NCBI RefSeq assembly: GCF_030270585.1
Contig: NZ_BSYI01000021.1
Span: forward strand, 18,416-82,415
DNA from: Paralimibaculum aggregatum
GTDB lineage: Bacteria; Pseudomonadota; Alphaproteobacteria; Rhodobacterales; Rhodobacteraceae
Direction of reading: 5' to 3'
DNA: 64,000 nucleotides
Shown here: one piece after another, positions 1 through 7,081 of the stretch
Layout of the letters: every line of letters starts with the position of its first letter
Position numbering within the stretch: position 1 is the first letter of the stretch
Notes under the pieces: model-generated
Databases searched by the model: none
What the model was told of the DNA's origin: nothing
The model's input: only the letters and a program-made list of their open reading frames with translations
Made by a program: the position numbers and the translations under genes

Positions 1-309
1 GAAGTCGAGCCGGAAGGTCACCGACGGGTCGAGGAAGATCTCCTGCGGCGCCAGCGCCAGCGCCACCTGCGGATCGGGCACGTAGAAGGCGATGTCGCGC
101 CGGTCCGGCCCCTCGGCGCGCAGCGCGTTCACCAGGTCCTCGGCCCGCCCGAAGGTATGGCCGAAGATCAGCCGGCCCCAGCCGCAATCGACCACCGCAT
201 CGGCCTTGCGCCCGTTGCGCGCGCCCTGCGGATCGCCCATCGTGTCCTGGCGCAGGCGCTTCAGCCGGCGCCGGTGCGGATCGCGGGAGCCGCGGTTGCC
301 ATTCGCCAT
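1..309 (-). CDS. ngg: N-acetylglutaminylglutamine synthetase, N-terminal part (runs off window edge)
   Basis: Only the first 103 codons are present; the gene continues past position 1. It starts at ATG 309, three bases after the asnO stop, so the two are co-transcribed and probably translationally coupled. The visible protein begins with a basic, Arg-rich leader and then has the 'DCGWGRLIFGHTF' block and 'AFYVPDPQVAL', which I recognise from the N-terminal acetyltransferase-like part of Ngg, the fused GNAT/ATP-grasp enzyme that makes the dipeptide N-acetylglutaminylglutamine. The partner asnO then amidates the dipeptide to the osmoprotectant NAGGN. The ATP-grasp domain cannot be seen here. 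The assignment rests on the N-terminal motif plus the asnO neighbour. Confidence 0.85.
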   Translation of the reverse strand, partial: MANGNRGSRDPHRRRLKRLRQDTMGDPQGARNGRKADAVVDCGWGRLIFGHTFGRAEDLVNALRAEGPDRRDIAFYVPDPQVALALAPQEIFLDPSVTFRLDF

Positions 310-312
310 CGC

Positions 313-2088
313 TCAGACACCCTGTTCCTGCAGCCACATCTCGAGCAGCGCCACCTGCCAGAGCTCCGAGCCCCGGAGCGGCGTGATATGGTCCTTGGGC
401 GCGGCGAACAGCGTCTCGAGATACTCGGTCCGGAACAGCCCCCGCTCCCGCGCCCGCTGGCTGGTGAGCGCATCGCGCACCATCTCGAGATAGGGCCCCT
501 CGATGTATTTCAGCGCCGGCACCGGGAAATAGCCCTTGGGCCGGTCGATCACCTCCGAGGGCACCACCTGCCGCGCCACGTCCTTCAGGATGCCCTTGCC
601 GCCCTGCGCCAGCTTCAGCGCCGAGGGCACCCGGTTGGCCAGTTCGACCAGCTCGTGATCGAGGAACGGCACCCGCGCCTCCAGTCCCCAGGCCATGGTC
701 ATGTTGTCGACCCGCTTCACCGGATCGTCCACCAGCATGACATTGGTGTCGATGCGCAGCGCCTTGTCCACCGGGTCGTCGGCGCCGGGCTCGGCGAAAT
801 GCCTCGCGACGAAGGCGAGGCTCTCGTCGCGGCTCGGCAGGTAGTCGGCATTCACGTGCGCGGCCATGCGCGCCTGGGTGCGGTCGAAGAAGGCCGCGGC
901 ATAGTCCTCGACCGGCGCGTTCGAGGCGGCCAGCGGCGGATACCAGTGATAGCCGGCGAAGACCTCGTCCGCCCCCTGCCCCGACTGCACCACCTTGATG
1001 GTCTTGGAGACCTCGCGCGAGAGCAGGAAGAAGCCGATATTGTCATAGGAGACCATCGGCTCCGACATCGCCCGGATTGCCGCCGGCAGGTTGTCGCGCA
1101 TCTCCTCGGAGGGGATGAAGATCTTGTGGTGGTTGGTGCCGTAGCGCTCCGCGATCAGGTCGGAATAGACGAACTCGTCGCCGCGCTCGCCATGCGCCTC
1201 CTCGAAGCCGATGGAATAGGTGGCGAGCCCCGCCTGCCCCTCTTCCGCCAGCAGCCCGACGATCAGCGAGCTGTCGACGCCGCCCGAGAGCAGCACGCCC
1301 ACCGGCACGTCGGCCACCATGCGCCGGCGCACCGAGACGCGCAGCGCCTCCAGCACCATGTCGCGCCACTCCTCCGGCGCGCGGGCCGCATCCTCGGCGC
1401 TGCGGGTGAAATCCGGGCGCCAATAGGTGCGGTCGCTGTGCTCGCCATCCGGGCCGATGCGCCGGATCGTGGCGGCCGGGAGCTTGTGCACGCCCTGCAG
1501 GATGGTCCGCGGCGCCGGCACCACCGAGTGCCAGCTCATGTAGTGATGCAGCGCCGTGCGGTCGATCGCGGTGTCGATCCCGCCGCTCGCCAGCAGCGCC
1601 GGCAGGCTCGAGGCGAAGCGGATCGCGTTGTCGCCCTCGGCAAGGTAGAGCGGCTTGATCCCGAAACGGTCGCGCACCAGCCAGAGATTGCCGCTCGCGC
1701 GCTCGTGGATCGCGAAGGCGAACATGCCGTGCAGATGCGAGACCGCGTCCGGCCCCCATTCCGCCCAGGCCTTCAGGATCACCTCGGTATCGCCGCTGGA
1801 GGCGAACGCATGCCCGCGCGCGGCAAGCTCGGCGCGCAGCTCCGGGTAGTTGTAGATGCAGCCGTTGAAGGCGATGGTCAGCCCCGCCGCGGTGTCGACG
1901 AAGGGCTGCGCCGCGGCCTCGGAGAGGTCGATGATCTTCAGCCGGCGGTGGCCGAAGCCGATCGAGCCGCGCACCACGACGCCGGCGCCGTCCGGCCCCC
2001 GCGGCGCCATGGCATCGGTCATCTTCTCGATCCGTCCGGCCGAGGCCATCCCGCCGTGAAAGACGAACTCTCCGCATATTCCGCACAT
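313..2088 (-). CDS. asnO: N-acetylglutaminylglutamine amidotransferase (asparagine-synthase family)
   Basis: This 591-residue class II glutamine amidotransferase has the asparagine-synthase-B fold. The N-terminal nucleophile is Cys2 (MCGICGE), followed by 'PRGPDG' near residue 29 and an 'FNGCIYNY' variant of the usual NGEIYNY substrate loop near residue 74. The C-terminal half carries the ATP-pyrophosphatase P-loop 'SGGVDSS' at 268-274. In this family glutamine-derived ammonia amidates N-acetylglutaminylglutamine to the osmolyte NAGGN. The ngg start three bases downstream supports this over ordinary asparagine synthase. The start is fixed because Cys2 must become the N-terminal residue. The upstream 387-bp gap probably holds an osmotically controlled promoter, but I cannot define one. 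Confidence 0.92.
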   Translation of the reverse strand: MCGICGEFVFHGGMASAGRIEKMTDAMAPRGPDGAGVVVRGSIGFGHRRLKIIDLSEAAAQPFVDTAAGLTIAFNGCIYNYPELRAELAARGHAFASSGDTEVILKAWAEWGPDAVSHLHGMFAFAIHERASGNLWLVRDRFGIKPLYLAEGDNAIRFASSLPALLASGGIDTAIDRTALHHYMSWHSVVPAPRTILQGVHKLPAATIRRIGPDGEHSDRTYWRPDFTRSAEDAARAPEEWRDMVLEALRVSVRRRMVADVPVGVLLSGGVDSSLIVGLLAEEGQAGLATYSIGFEEAHGERGDEFVYSDLIAERYGTNHHKIFIPSEEMRDNLPAAIRAMSEPMVSYDNIGFFLLSREVSKTIKVVQSGQGADEVFAGYHWYPPLAASNAPVEDYAAAFFDRTQARMAAHVNADYLPSRDESLAFVARHFAEPGADDPVDKALRIDTNVMLVDDPVKRVDNMTMAWGLEARVPFLDHELVELANRVPSALKLAQGGKGILKDVARQVVPSEVIDRPKGYFPVPALKYIEGPYLEMVRDALTSQRARERGLFRTEYLETLFAAPKDHITPLRGSELWQVALLEMWLQEQGV

Positions 2089-2475
2089 ATGATTATCAGT
2101 TCCCCGTGAAAGGCTGCGCCCGTTTCAGGCTTGGAAGATCGGCTCTGCTGCGCGCTGCGGTTGCGCCCTGGACGGGCGCGGCGACCGCGGAGCGGTCTCG
2201 GAGGGCGGGGCCGGTCCCTGCCCTTTCCTGTCCCGTCTGCGGCTCTGGCGCCGACCCGACGGGCCGCGCGGGCCTCGGCCCCCGCGGTCACGCAGCGTGC
2301 ATGTGGCGGAAGACCTAGCCCAAGGGTTCACGGAAAGCAACCTTGCGACAAAAATGCCACAGATCGGCGGCGCCGGCCGGCGCGCGCCGCAGCCGCGAAT
2401 CGCGGCGCTCGGTTGAAGACCGGGCATTCCCCGTTAGGTCATGGGAGGACCGGCCAACAGAGGGGCATCAGAAGC
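2089..2475. other. Divergent intergenic region between asnO and the amidoligase operon
   Basis: This 387-bp gap separates two divergent transcription units, so it should carry promoters both ways. I see no convincing -35/-10 pair. A short perfect hairpin (GACCGC, 3-nt loop, GCGGTC) lies at 2183-2197. The amidoligase has a GAGGGG ribosome-binding site at about 2460-2465. The open frames here on either strand show no protein-like composition and I treat them as chance frames. Confidence 0.6.
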
Positions 2476-3465
2476 ATGGAGTATCAGCGGCTGCCGCAGC
2501 CGGAAACCGTGGAGGGCGCGACCCGGCGCGTCGGGGTCGAGCTCGAATTCGCCGGGCTTCCCGCGGATGTCGTGGCGAAGGCGGTGGCAGACTGGTGCGG
2601 CGGCCGCATCGAGCAGACCGCCCCGCATGCGCACAGGGTCGTGGCGGGCGACGACGCCTACGAGGTCTATCTCGACATGGCCCTCGCCCATCCGAAGGCG
2701 GGAGCCGAACCCGAGCGGATCGAGACCAAGCTCAGCCAGGTGGTCGGCGACGCGGCGAGCATCGCGGTGCCGGTGGAGATCGTGACCCCGCCGCTGGCGC
2801 CCGCGGCCCTGCCCCGGCTCGACCGGCTCGTGGCGATGCTGCGCGCGGCCGGCGCCGGCGGCACCCGCGACAGCGTGCTCTACGCCCACGGGATGCACCT
2901 GAATGTCGAGGCGGTGGAGGTCGGCGCGGCGGCCATCGCGCCGGTGCTGCGCGCCTTCGTGCTGGTCGAGGACTGGCTCCGCCAGATCATGCAGATCGAC
3001 CTCACGCGGCGCACCTTCGCCTTCGTCGACGGCTTTCCGATCGGCTATATCGACCGCGCCGCGGCGGGCGACCTGGCGGACGGGCTCGTGGCCGACTACC
3101 TCGCCGAGAACCCGACGCGGAACCGCTCGCTCGACATGACGCCGCTGCTGGCCCTGCTCGACCGCGAGGCGGTGGAGCGCGCCCTCGACGGCGCCAAGCT
3201 GAAGCCGCGGCCGACCTACCACTACCGCCTGCCGGACTGCGATCTCGGCCGGCCCGGCTGGACCCCGGCGCGGGACTGGAACCTCTGGGTGCATCTCGAG
3301 CGCATCGCCGCCGATGCGGAGGCGGTGTCGGCGCTGGCCGAGGGCTGGAAGGCGCATCGCGCGAAGATCCTGAGCAGCCGGGCCGACTGGCGCGCCGAGG
3401 CCGGCGCGGTCCTCGCGGCCCACGGGCTGAGCTGGCCCGGGGCGGTGGCGGAGGCCGCCCGATGA
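2476..3465 (+). CDS. Amidoligase family protein (Amidoligase_2 type)
   Basis: This 329-residue protein has the 'RRVGVELEF' metal/ATP-binding motif at about 17-25, a central 'GMHLNVEA' His motif, and 'RPTYHYRLPDC' towards the C-terminus. This is the pattern of predicted COOH-NH2 ligases related to glutamine synthetase and glutamate-cysteine ligase. Such enzymes are expected to form an amide or isopeptide bond using ATP, but the substrate is unknown. ATG 2476 was chosen because a GAGGGG site lies about 10 bases upstream and the longer open frame upstream has no family similarity. The stop overlaps the start of the next gene by four bases (ATGA), so ligase and peptidase are made together. No signal peptide; cytoplasmic. 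Confidence 0.85.
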   Translation: MEYQRLPQPETVEGATRRVGVELEFAGLPADVVAKAVADWCGGRIEQTAPHAHRVVAGDDAYEVYLDMALAHPKAGAEPERIETKLSQVVGDAASIAVPVEIVTPPLAPAALPRLDRLVAMLRAAGAGGTRDSVLYAHGMHLNVEAVEVGAAAIAPVLRAFVLVEDWLRQIMQIDLTRRTFAFVDGFPIGYIDRAAAGDLADGLVADYLAENPTRNRSLDMTPLLALLDREAVERALDGAKLKPRPTYHYRLPDCDLGRPGWTPARDWNLWVHLERIAADAEAVSALAEGWKAHRAKILSSRADWRAEAGAVLAAHGLSWPGAVAEAAR

Positions 3466-4187
3466 GCCGACCGGTGATCGGGGTCACCACCTCGGCGCGC
3501 TCGGGCTGGCGGATCTTCCCGATGATCGCGCTCTCGGTGCGCTGGGCCGGTGGCCGCCCGCTCTGGTGGCGGGTCGGGCATCCCGCGGAGATCGCCGACT
3601 GCGACGGGCTGATCATCGGCGGCGGCGACGACATCTCCGCCGATCTCTACGGCGGCAGGCTGATGGCCGAGGCCCGGGTCGACCCGGAACGCGACGCGCT
3701 CGAGCGCCGGCTGGTGGCCGAGGCCGAGGCAACCGGCCGCCCGGTGCTCGGGATCTGCCGCGGCGCGCAGATGCTCAACATCGTGCTCGGCGGCTCGCTG
3801 CACCAGGACATCTACGAGGCCTATGCAGATGCGAGGCGGATCTGGACCGTGCTGCCGCGCAAGGAGGTCACGGTGGAGTCGGACACCCTGCTGGCGCGGA
3901 TCATGGGGCCGGAGCCGGCCCGGGTGAATGCGCTGCACACCCAGTCCGTCGACCGGCTGGGCGAGGGGCTCCGGGTCTCCGCCCGCGACCGGGCCGGGGT
4001 GGTCCAGGCGGTGGAGCGCAGCGATGCCGGTTCGGTCCTGCTCGGCGTGCAGTGGCATCCCGAGCACCTGTTCTATGCCCGGCGCCAGCGCGCGATCTTC
4101 CGCACCCTGGTATCGGCGGCCGCCGCCTTCCGCGCCGACAGCGACCAGCAGGGCGCCGCCGCGGCGATGGCGGAACTGCTGCGCTGA
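3462..4187 (+). CDS. Class I glutamine amidotransferase-like peptidase (gamma-glutamyl hydrolase / PuuD family)
   Basis: This 241-residue peptidase C26-type protein has its nucleophile Cys99 in 'GICRGAQ' and the catalytic His199/Glu201 in 'QWHPEH', so the triad is complete. 'IIGGGDDI' near residue 51 is typical of gamma-glutamyl-GABA hydrolases. It overlaps the amidoligase by four bases. Characterised relatives hydrolyse gamma-glutamyl amide bonds such as gamma-glutamyl-GABA. Next to an amidoligase it may trim the product, recycle it, or supply ammonia. No other putrescine-degradation (puu) genes are nearby, so I do not call it puuD. Confidence 0.85.
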   Translation: MSRPVIGVTTSARSGWRIFPMIALSVRWAGGRPLWWRVGHPAEIADCDGLIIGGGDDISADLYGGRLMAEARVDPERDALERRLVAEAEATGRPVLGICRGAQMLNIVLGGSLHQDIYEAYADARRIWTVLPRKEVTVESDTLLARIMGPEPARVNALHTQSVDRLGEGLRVSARDRAGVVQAVERSDAGSVLLGVQWHPEHLFYARRQRAIFRTLVSAAAAFRADSDQQGAAAAMAELLR

Positions 4188-4197
4188 CCGCGCGCAT

Positions 4198-5034
4198 TCA
4201 GGAGGCCGCCGCGGCGGCCCCGGCCGGCCGGGGCGCGAAGATCCGCGTGGTCTCCGGCAGCCGCAGCCCGGTTGCCCGGCGCTCCGCCCAGGCGGCTTCG
4301 GCGCGCGCGCGGAACCGGTCGCGCTGGCCGCGGTCCACCACCTTCGTCATCCAGCGCTCGGGCCAGCGGCCGGGCTCCGGCACCCCGGCATGGGCGCAGC
4401 AGGCGGCCAGCACCGCCTCGCGCCGCGACGCCAGCGCCTCGTATTCGACAACACAGACCGGCCGCGCGAGCCGCGCGCAGACACGGTCGAGAAAATCCGT
4501 CTCCAGCGCGATGTCCTGCAGGATCTGCTCGAGCCGCTGCGGCGTGAAGGTCTCGAGCGCCGCCTCCTGGCTGAGCGTGCCGGCGCGCTCGTCGCGGCGC
4601 TCCTCGCCGCTGGCCGTGCGGAAATAGATGCCGGTCGCGGTGGCGAGGTGGCGCGACAGCGCCTGGTCGAACCGGTCCGCCCGGTCGATGCGGAAGATCG
4701 CCGCCGGCCCCCACTCCGCCTCGAGCGCCAGGAGCATCGCCGCCGAGGCCGCGACATCGTCCGCCTCCGGCACGGCATCGGGCGGCAGCCAGGCCCGGGC
4801 GAGCTTCGGCAGATAGTCCGCCATCAGCTTGACGCCGACAGTGCCGGCCCTGCCGCGCCCGCGCTCCGCGATCGCCTCGAACTCGGGCCGCGGCAGCCGC
4901 GCCCCCCCGGCCGCCGCCCGCAGCCAGGGCAGGAAGTGCTCGCCGGGCTTGCCGAGCCCGCCCATTGCGGAAAACTCCGAGCAGAGCAGCGTGCTGCCGG
5001 TCCGCTGCGTGGCCAGAATGATGGTGCTCGTCAC
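4198..5034 (-). CDS. Stf0-like sulfotransferase
   Basis: The 278-residue product begins almost directly with the PAPS 5'-phosphosulfate-binding loop 'ATQRTGSTLL' (about residues 7-16), followed by 'KPGEHF', the arrangement of the Stf0 trehalose sulfotransferase family. These enzymes transfer sulfate from PAPS to a carbohydrate or other hydroxyl; the acceptor here is unknown. I chose GTG 5034 because GGAGGAGGG lies just upstream and the P-loop sits at the N-terminus as in relatives. An ATG at 5091 would add 19 residues without homology. It converges with the peptidase gene with only 10 bases between. A CtrA-like site lies about 76-90 bases upstream of the start (5110-5124). Confidence 0.8.
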   Translation of the reverse strand: MTSTIILATQRTGSTLLCSEFSAMGGLGKPGEHFLPWLRAAAGGARLPRPEFEAIAERGRGRAGTVGVKLMADYLPKLARAWLPPDAVPEADDVAASAAMLLALEAEWGPAAIFRIDRADRFDQALSRHLATATGIYFRTASGEERRDERAGTLSQEAALETFTPQRLEQILQDIALETDFLDRVCARLARPVCVVEYEALASRREAVLAACCAHAGVPEPGRWPERWMTKVVDRGQRDRFRARAEAAWAERRATGLRLPETTRIFAPRPAGAAAAAS

Positions 5035-5109
5035 ACGCCCTCCTCCGAACCGCGGAGTTCGCACGGCCCCGCATCGACGGTTCTCGAACAAAGCGCTAAC
5101 AGGATAGGA

Positions 5110-5124
5110 TTAACCGCCGGTTAC
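5110..5124. promoter_or_regulatory. CtrA-like box upstream of the sulfotransferase
   Basis: TTAA at 5110-5113, a 7-base spacer, then TTAC at 5121-5124. This differs by one base from the CtrA consensus TTAA-N7-TTAA. TTAA is rare in such GC-rich DNA. By my rough estimate about one single-mismatch site is expected by chance in the whole window, so the position upstream of a gene is suggestive only. Confidence 0.35.
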
Positions 5125-5149
5125 CGCCGCGCGTCCGGCGCAGGAGGCA

Positions 5150-5283
5150 ACGGAAAAGGGCCGCCGGTGCCCGAGGGAAGCTGCGCACCGGCGACCAATC
5201 GGAACGAGGGACACTCTAGGCTGCGCAGCGGGCGTTCATCTCCGCCGGCAGATACCGCGAGCGCGTCGGGGCGCGTCGGTATG
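5150..5283 (-). ncRNA. Putative small RNA A (shared box plus intrinsic terminator)
   Basis: Read on the minus strand, the element has a 15-nt box TGTCCCTCGTTCCGA (5213 to 5199), then a 12-bp stem (one G-U pair; arms 5185-5196 and 5159-5170, 14-nt loop) and a T-tract at 5157-5154, a textbook intrinsic terminator. A sigma-70-like promoter (TTGCAC-N17-TACAGT) sits at 5318-5290, predicting a start near 5283 and an RNA of about 130 nt. The box and terminator layout recurs at 5880-5942. It could instead be the 3' UTR and terminator of the CoA-binding gene. The 5' end is inferred. Confidence 0.5.
5154..5196 (-). terminator. Intrinsic terminator of element A
   Basis: A twelve-base-pair GC-rich stem with one G-U pair (arms 5185-5196 and 5159-5170) encloses a 14-nt loop. 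On the minus strand it is followed by C, TTTT, CC. Confidence 0.8.
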
Positions 5284-5338
5284 AAAGTCACTGTATGCGA
5301 TTCCGGTGGTGTGTGCAAGTTGCTGTACTCATACCGAC
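5275..5338. repeat. 10-bp perfect inverted repeat bracketing the element A promoter
   Basis: GTCGGTATGA at 5275-5284 is the exact reverse complement of TCATACCGAC at 5329-5338. The arms are 44 bp apart. One lies just upstream of the proposed -35 hexamer and the other at the proposed start site, which would suit paired operator half-sites. The function is inferred from position only. Confidence 0.5.
5290..5318 (-). promoter_or_regulatory. Candidate promoter for small RNA A
   Basis: On the minus strand TTGCAC (5318-5313), a 17-base spacer and TACAGT (5295-5290). The -10 matches consensus at 4 of 6 positions and the -35 keeps the TTG core. Confidence 0.4.
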
Positions 5339-5348
5339 CGAAGATTTT

Positions 5349-5855
5349 TCAGCCCTGCGCCGCCGGCTCGGCCGAGGGCAGCAGACCGGCCCGGCGCAGC
5401 CGCGGCAGCTCGATCTTCGGGCAGCGATCCATCACCACGTCGAAGCCCGCCGCACGCGCCCGCGCGGCCGCGGCGGCGTCGATCACGCCGATCTGCATCC
5501 AGATGGCGACGCCCGCCTGCCCGCCGAGCGCCGCGATGGCCTCGTCCACCACCGCGCCGGCCTCGGCGGAGCGCCGGAAGATGTCGACCATGTCGATTCG
5601 CACGCCGGACGCGACCAGCTCGGAGAGCGAGCCGGCCACCTCGCGGCCGAGAATCATCTCCCCCGCATGGCGCGGGTTCACCGGATGAACCGCGAATCCT
5701 GCACGAATGAGATAATCTGCCACCTCGTGGGATGGGCGGTCGACTCGCGGCGAAGCGCCCACGACCGCGATCGACCGTGTTCTCAGAAAGATCTCGCAAA
5801 GCTCTGCGTCAGTGGGAGAAACCGTGCTCAACAGATCACATCCGGAATATGGCAT
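5349..5855 (-). CDS. CoA-binding domain protein (YccU-like Rossmann fold)
   Basis: The 168-residue protein is a single CoA-binding (CoA_binding_2) domain, with the dinucleotide-type loop 'IAVVGASP' at about 29-36 and the family segments 'HPVNP' near 57 and 'IDMVDIFRRS' further on. Family members fold like the CoA-binding domain of succinyl-CoA synthetase; their physiological role is generally not established. The length is normal for the stand-alone family. The start at ATG 5855 gives the family's usual N-terminus, but its ribosome-binding site is weak (TGAGGCG about 15 bases upstream). The gene is bracketed by two small-RNA-like elements on the same strand. Confidence 0.82.
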   Translation of the reverse strand: MPYSGCDLLSTVSPTDAELCEIFLRTRSIAVVGASPRVDRPSHEVADYLIRAGFAVHPVNPRHAGEMILGREVAGSLSELVASGVRIDMVDIFRRSAEAGAVVDEAIAALGGQAGVAIWMQIGVIDAAAAARARAAGFDVVMDRCPKIELPRLRRAGLLPSAEPAAQG

Positions 5856-5879
5856 CGGCTCTGCACGGTCGCCTCAGGT

Positions 5880-5975
5880 TGAAAAGGGCCCGCCGATATG
5901 CATCAAGGATGCTACCGACGGGCCAAGTCGGAACGAGGGACAGTGAGAGAGAGGCCGACCAATCGGCCTCGCTGA
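5880..5975 (-). ncRNA. Putative small RNA B (5' hairpin, shared box, intrinsic terminator)
   Basis: Minus-strand order: an 8-bp perfect hairpin (GAGGCCGA with a 4-nt loop, 5970 to 5951), a pyrimidine-rich single-stranded stretch containing TGTCCCTCGTTCCGA (5942 to 5928), then a 17-bp stem with one bulge and a 3-nt loop (5924 to 5887) followed by a T-tract at 5885-5882. Hairpin, unpaired conserved stretch and Rho-independent terminator is the typical layout of a trans-acting bacterial sRNA. The 15-nt box is identical to the one in element A. No clear promoter is visible, so it may be processed from the rlmB 3' end. Confidence 0.5.
5881..5924 (-). terminator. Intrinsic terminator of element B, downstream of rlmB
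   Basis: A seventeen-pair stem with one bulged A (arms 5908-5924 and 5887-5904) closes a 3-nt loop. On the minus strand it is followed by C and TTTT. It can also terminate rlmB read-through. Confidence 0.8.
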
Positions 5976-6052
5976 TAACAATATGTGGCCGAGGTTAGAA
6001 ATTTGTAACCCCGGTATCACACAGCTCACGAAAATTTTTGGTATCAATCGTA

Positions 6053-6889
6053 TCAAGCGCTTGGCCCCTTTCCGGGCCCCCTGAGCGCGCGCGCGGCGAA
6101 CAGCGAAACCGCCGCCGCGTTGGAGACGTTGAGCGAGCCGAAGGCGCCCGCCGGATCGATCCGCGCGATGCGATGGCAGAGGCTGCGGCTGCGCGCGCGC
6201 AGCCCCGGCCCCTCGGCGCCGAGCACCAGGCAGACCGGGTCGCTCCCCGCCCCGGCGATCGCCTCGGGCAGCGTGACGTCGCCCTCTCCATCGAGCCCGA
6301 TCAGGCTGTAGCCCATCGCCCCCAGCTCCTCGAGCGCATCGCCGAGATTGCGCACCCGGAGATAGGGCTGGCGCTCGAGCGCGCCGGAGGCGGTCTTGGC
6401 CAGCGCCCCGGTCTCCGGCGCCGAATGGTGGCGCGGCGCGATCACCGCCTGCGCGCCGAAGACCTCCGCCGAGCGCAGCACCGCCCCGACATTGTGCGGA
6501 TCGGTCACCCGGTCGAGCGCCACCACCACCGCGGGCGGCCCCTCGGCGGCCGGCAGGCAGCGCGTCTCCAGCTTGCCCCAGTCGAGCGGCGAGACCTCCA
6601 TCGCGGCGCCCTGGTGCACCGAGCCCGGATCGAGCGGCGCGGTGAAGCGCCGCGCATCGGCAATCTCCGGCTCGATCCCGGCGCCCTCGAGCACATCGGC
6701 CAGCCGGTCGGCGGCGTTCTTCGTGAGGATCAGCCGGTGGCGCCTGCGCTTCGGATTGGCCAGCGCGTCGCGCACCGCGTGGATGCCGAACAGCCAGACC
6801 CGCTCGGGCCCGTCCCCGTGCCGCGCGCCCGGCCCGCGCGGGGCGCCCCGCAAGCCCCCGGATCTCGCCTGCGGCTGTGGCTTTCGCAT
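6053..6889 (-). CDS. rlmB: 23S rRNA (guanosine-2'-O)-methyltransferase RlmB family (SpoU/TrmH)
   Basis: This 278-residue SpoU-family methyltransferase has a basic disordered N-terminus of about 28 residues, then the substrate-binding domain starting 'VWLFGIHAVRDAL'. The SPOUT catalytic domain carries motif 1 'DPHNVGAVLRSA' (about 128-139), motif 2 'VLGAEGPGL' and motif 3 'LNVSNAAAV' near the C-terminus. The enzyme methylates the ribose of a guanosine (G2251 in E. coli) in the peptidyl-transferase region of 23S rRNA using SAM. ATG 6889 was chosen because GGGAGGA lies 5 bases upstream; a longer frame from 7093 runs through the tRNA-Tyr gene and is false. It diverges from tRNA-Tyr. Confidence 0.9.
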   Translation of the reverse strand: MRKPQPQARSGGLRGAPRGPGARHGDGPERVWLFGIHAVRDALANPKRRRHRLILTKNAADRLADVLEGAGIEPEIADARRFTAPLDPGSVHQGAAMEVSPLDWGKLETRCLPAAEGPPAVVVALDRVTDPHNVGAVLRSAEVFGAQAVIAPRHHSAPETGALAKTASGALERQPYLRVRNLGDALEELGAMGYSLIGLDGEGDVTLPEAIAGAGSDPVCLVLGAEGPGLRARSRSLCHRIARIDPAGAFGSLNVSNAAAVSLFAARALRGPGKGPSA

Positions 6890-6951
6890 GATGGTCCTCC
6901 CTTGGTTCCCGTCCATTATGCGCGGAAACGAAAACCGGCAAGGGCATGGCC

Positions 6952-6980
6952 TTGACACCTCCCCGGAGCCGGGTCTACAT
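6952..6980 (+). promoter_or_regulatory. Promoter of tRNA-Tyr
   Basis: A perfect -35 TTGACA (6952-6957), a 17-base spacer and CTACAT (6975-6980) place the start near 6987, about nine bases ahead of the mature tRNA. Confidence 0.75.
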
Positions 6981-6995
6981 CCCCGCCACCACCTC

Positions 6996-7081
6996 GGAGG
7001 GGTGGCAGAGCGGTCAAATGCAACGGACTGTAAATCCGTCGGGGAAACCCTACGCTGGTTCGAATCCAGCCCCCTCCACCA
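6996..7081 (+). tRNA. tRNA-Tyr (GTA)
   Basis: This 86-nt class II tRNA has acceptor stem GGAGGGG pairing with CCCCTCC at 7071-7077, A73 as discriminator and an encoded CCA (7079-7081). The anticodon loop 'CTGTAAA' gives anticodon GTA, with a long variable arm and a T-loop 'GGTTCGAATCC'. It is the only tyrosine tRNA in the window, about 5 kb from tyrS. Confidence 0.97.

Noticed and set aside
157..2109. 650-codon plus-strand open frame
   Set aside because: It is antisense to asnO, which has full family motifs. The frame is His/Arg/Gly-rich with the composition expected from reading GC-rich coding DNA backwards.
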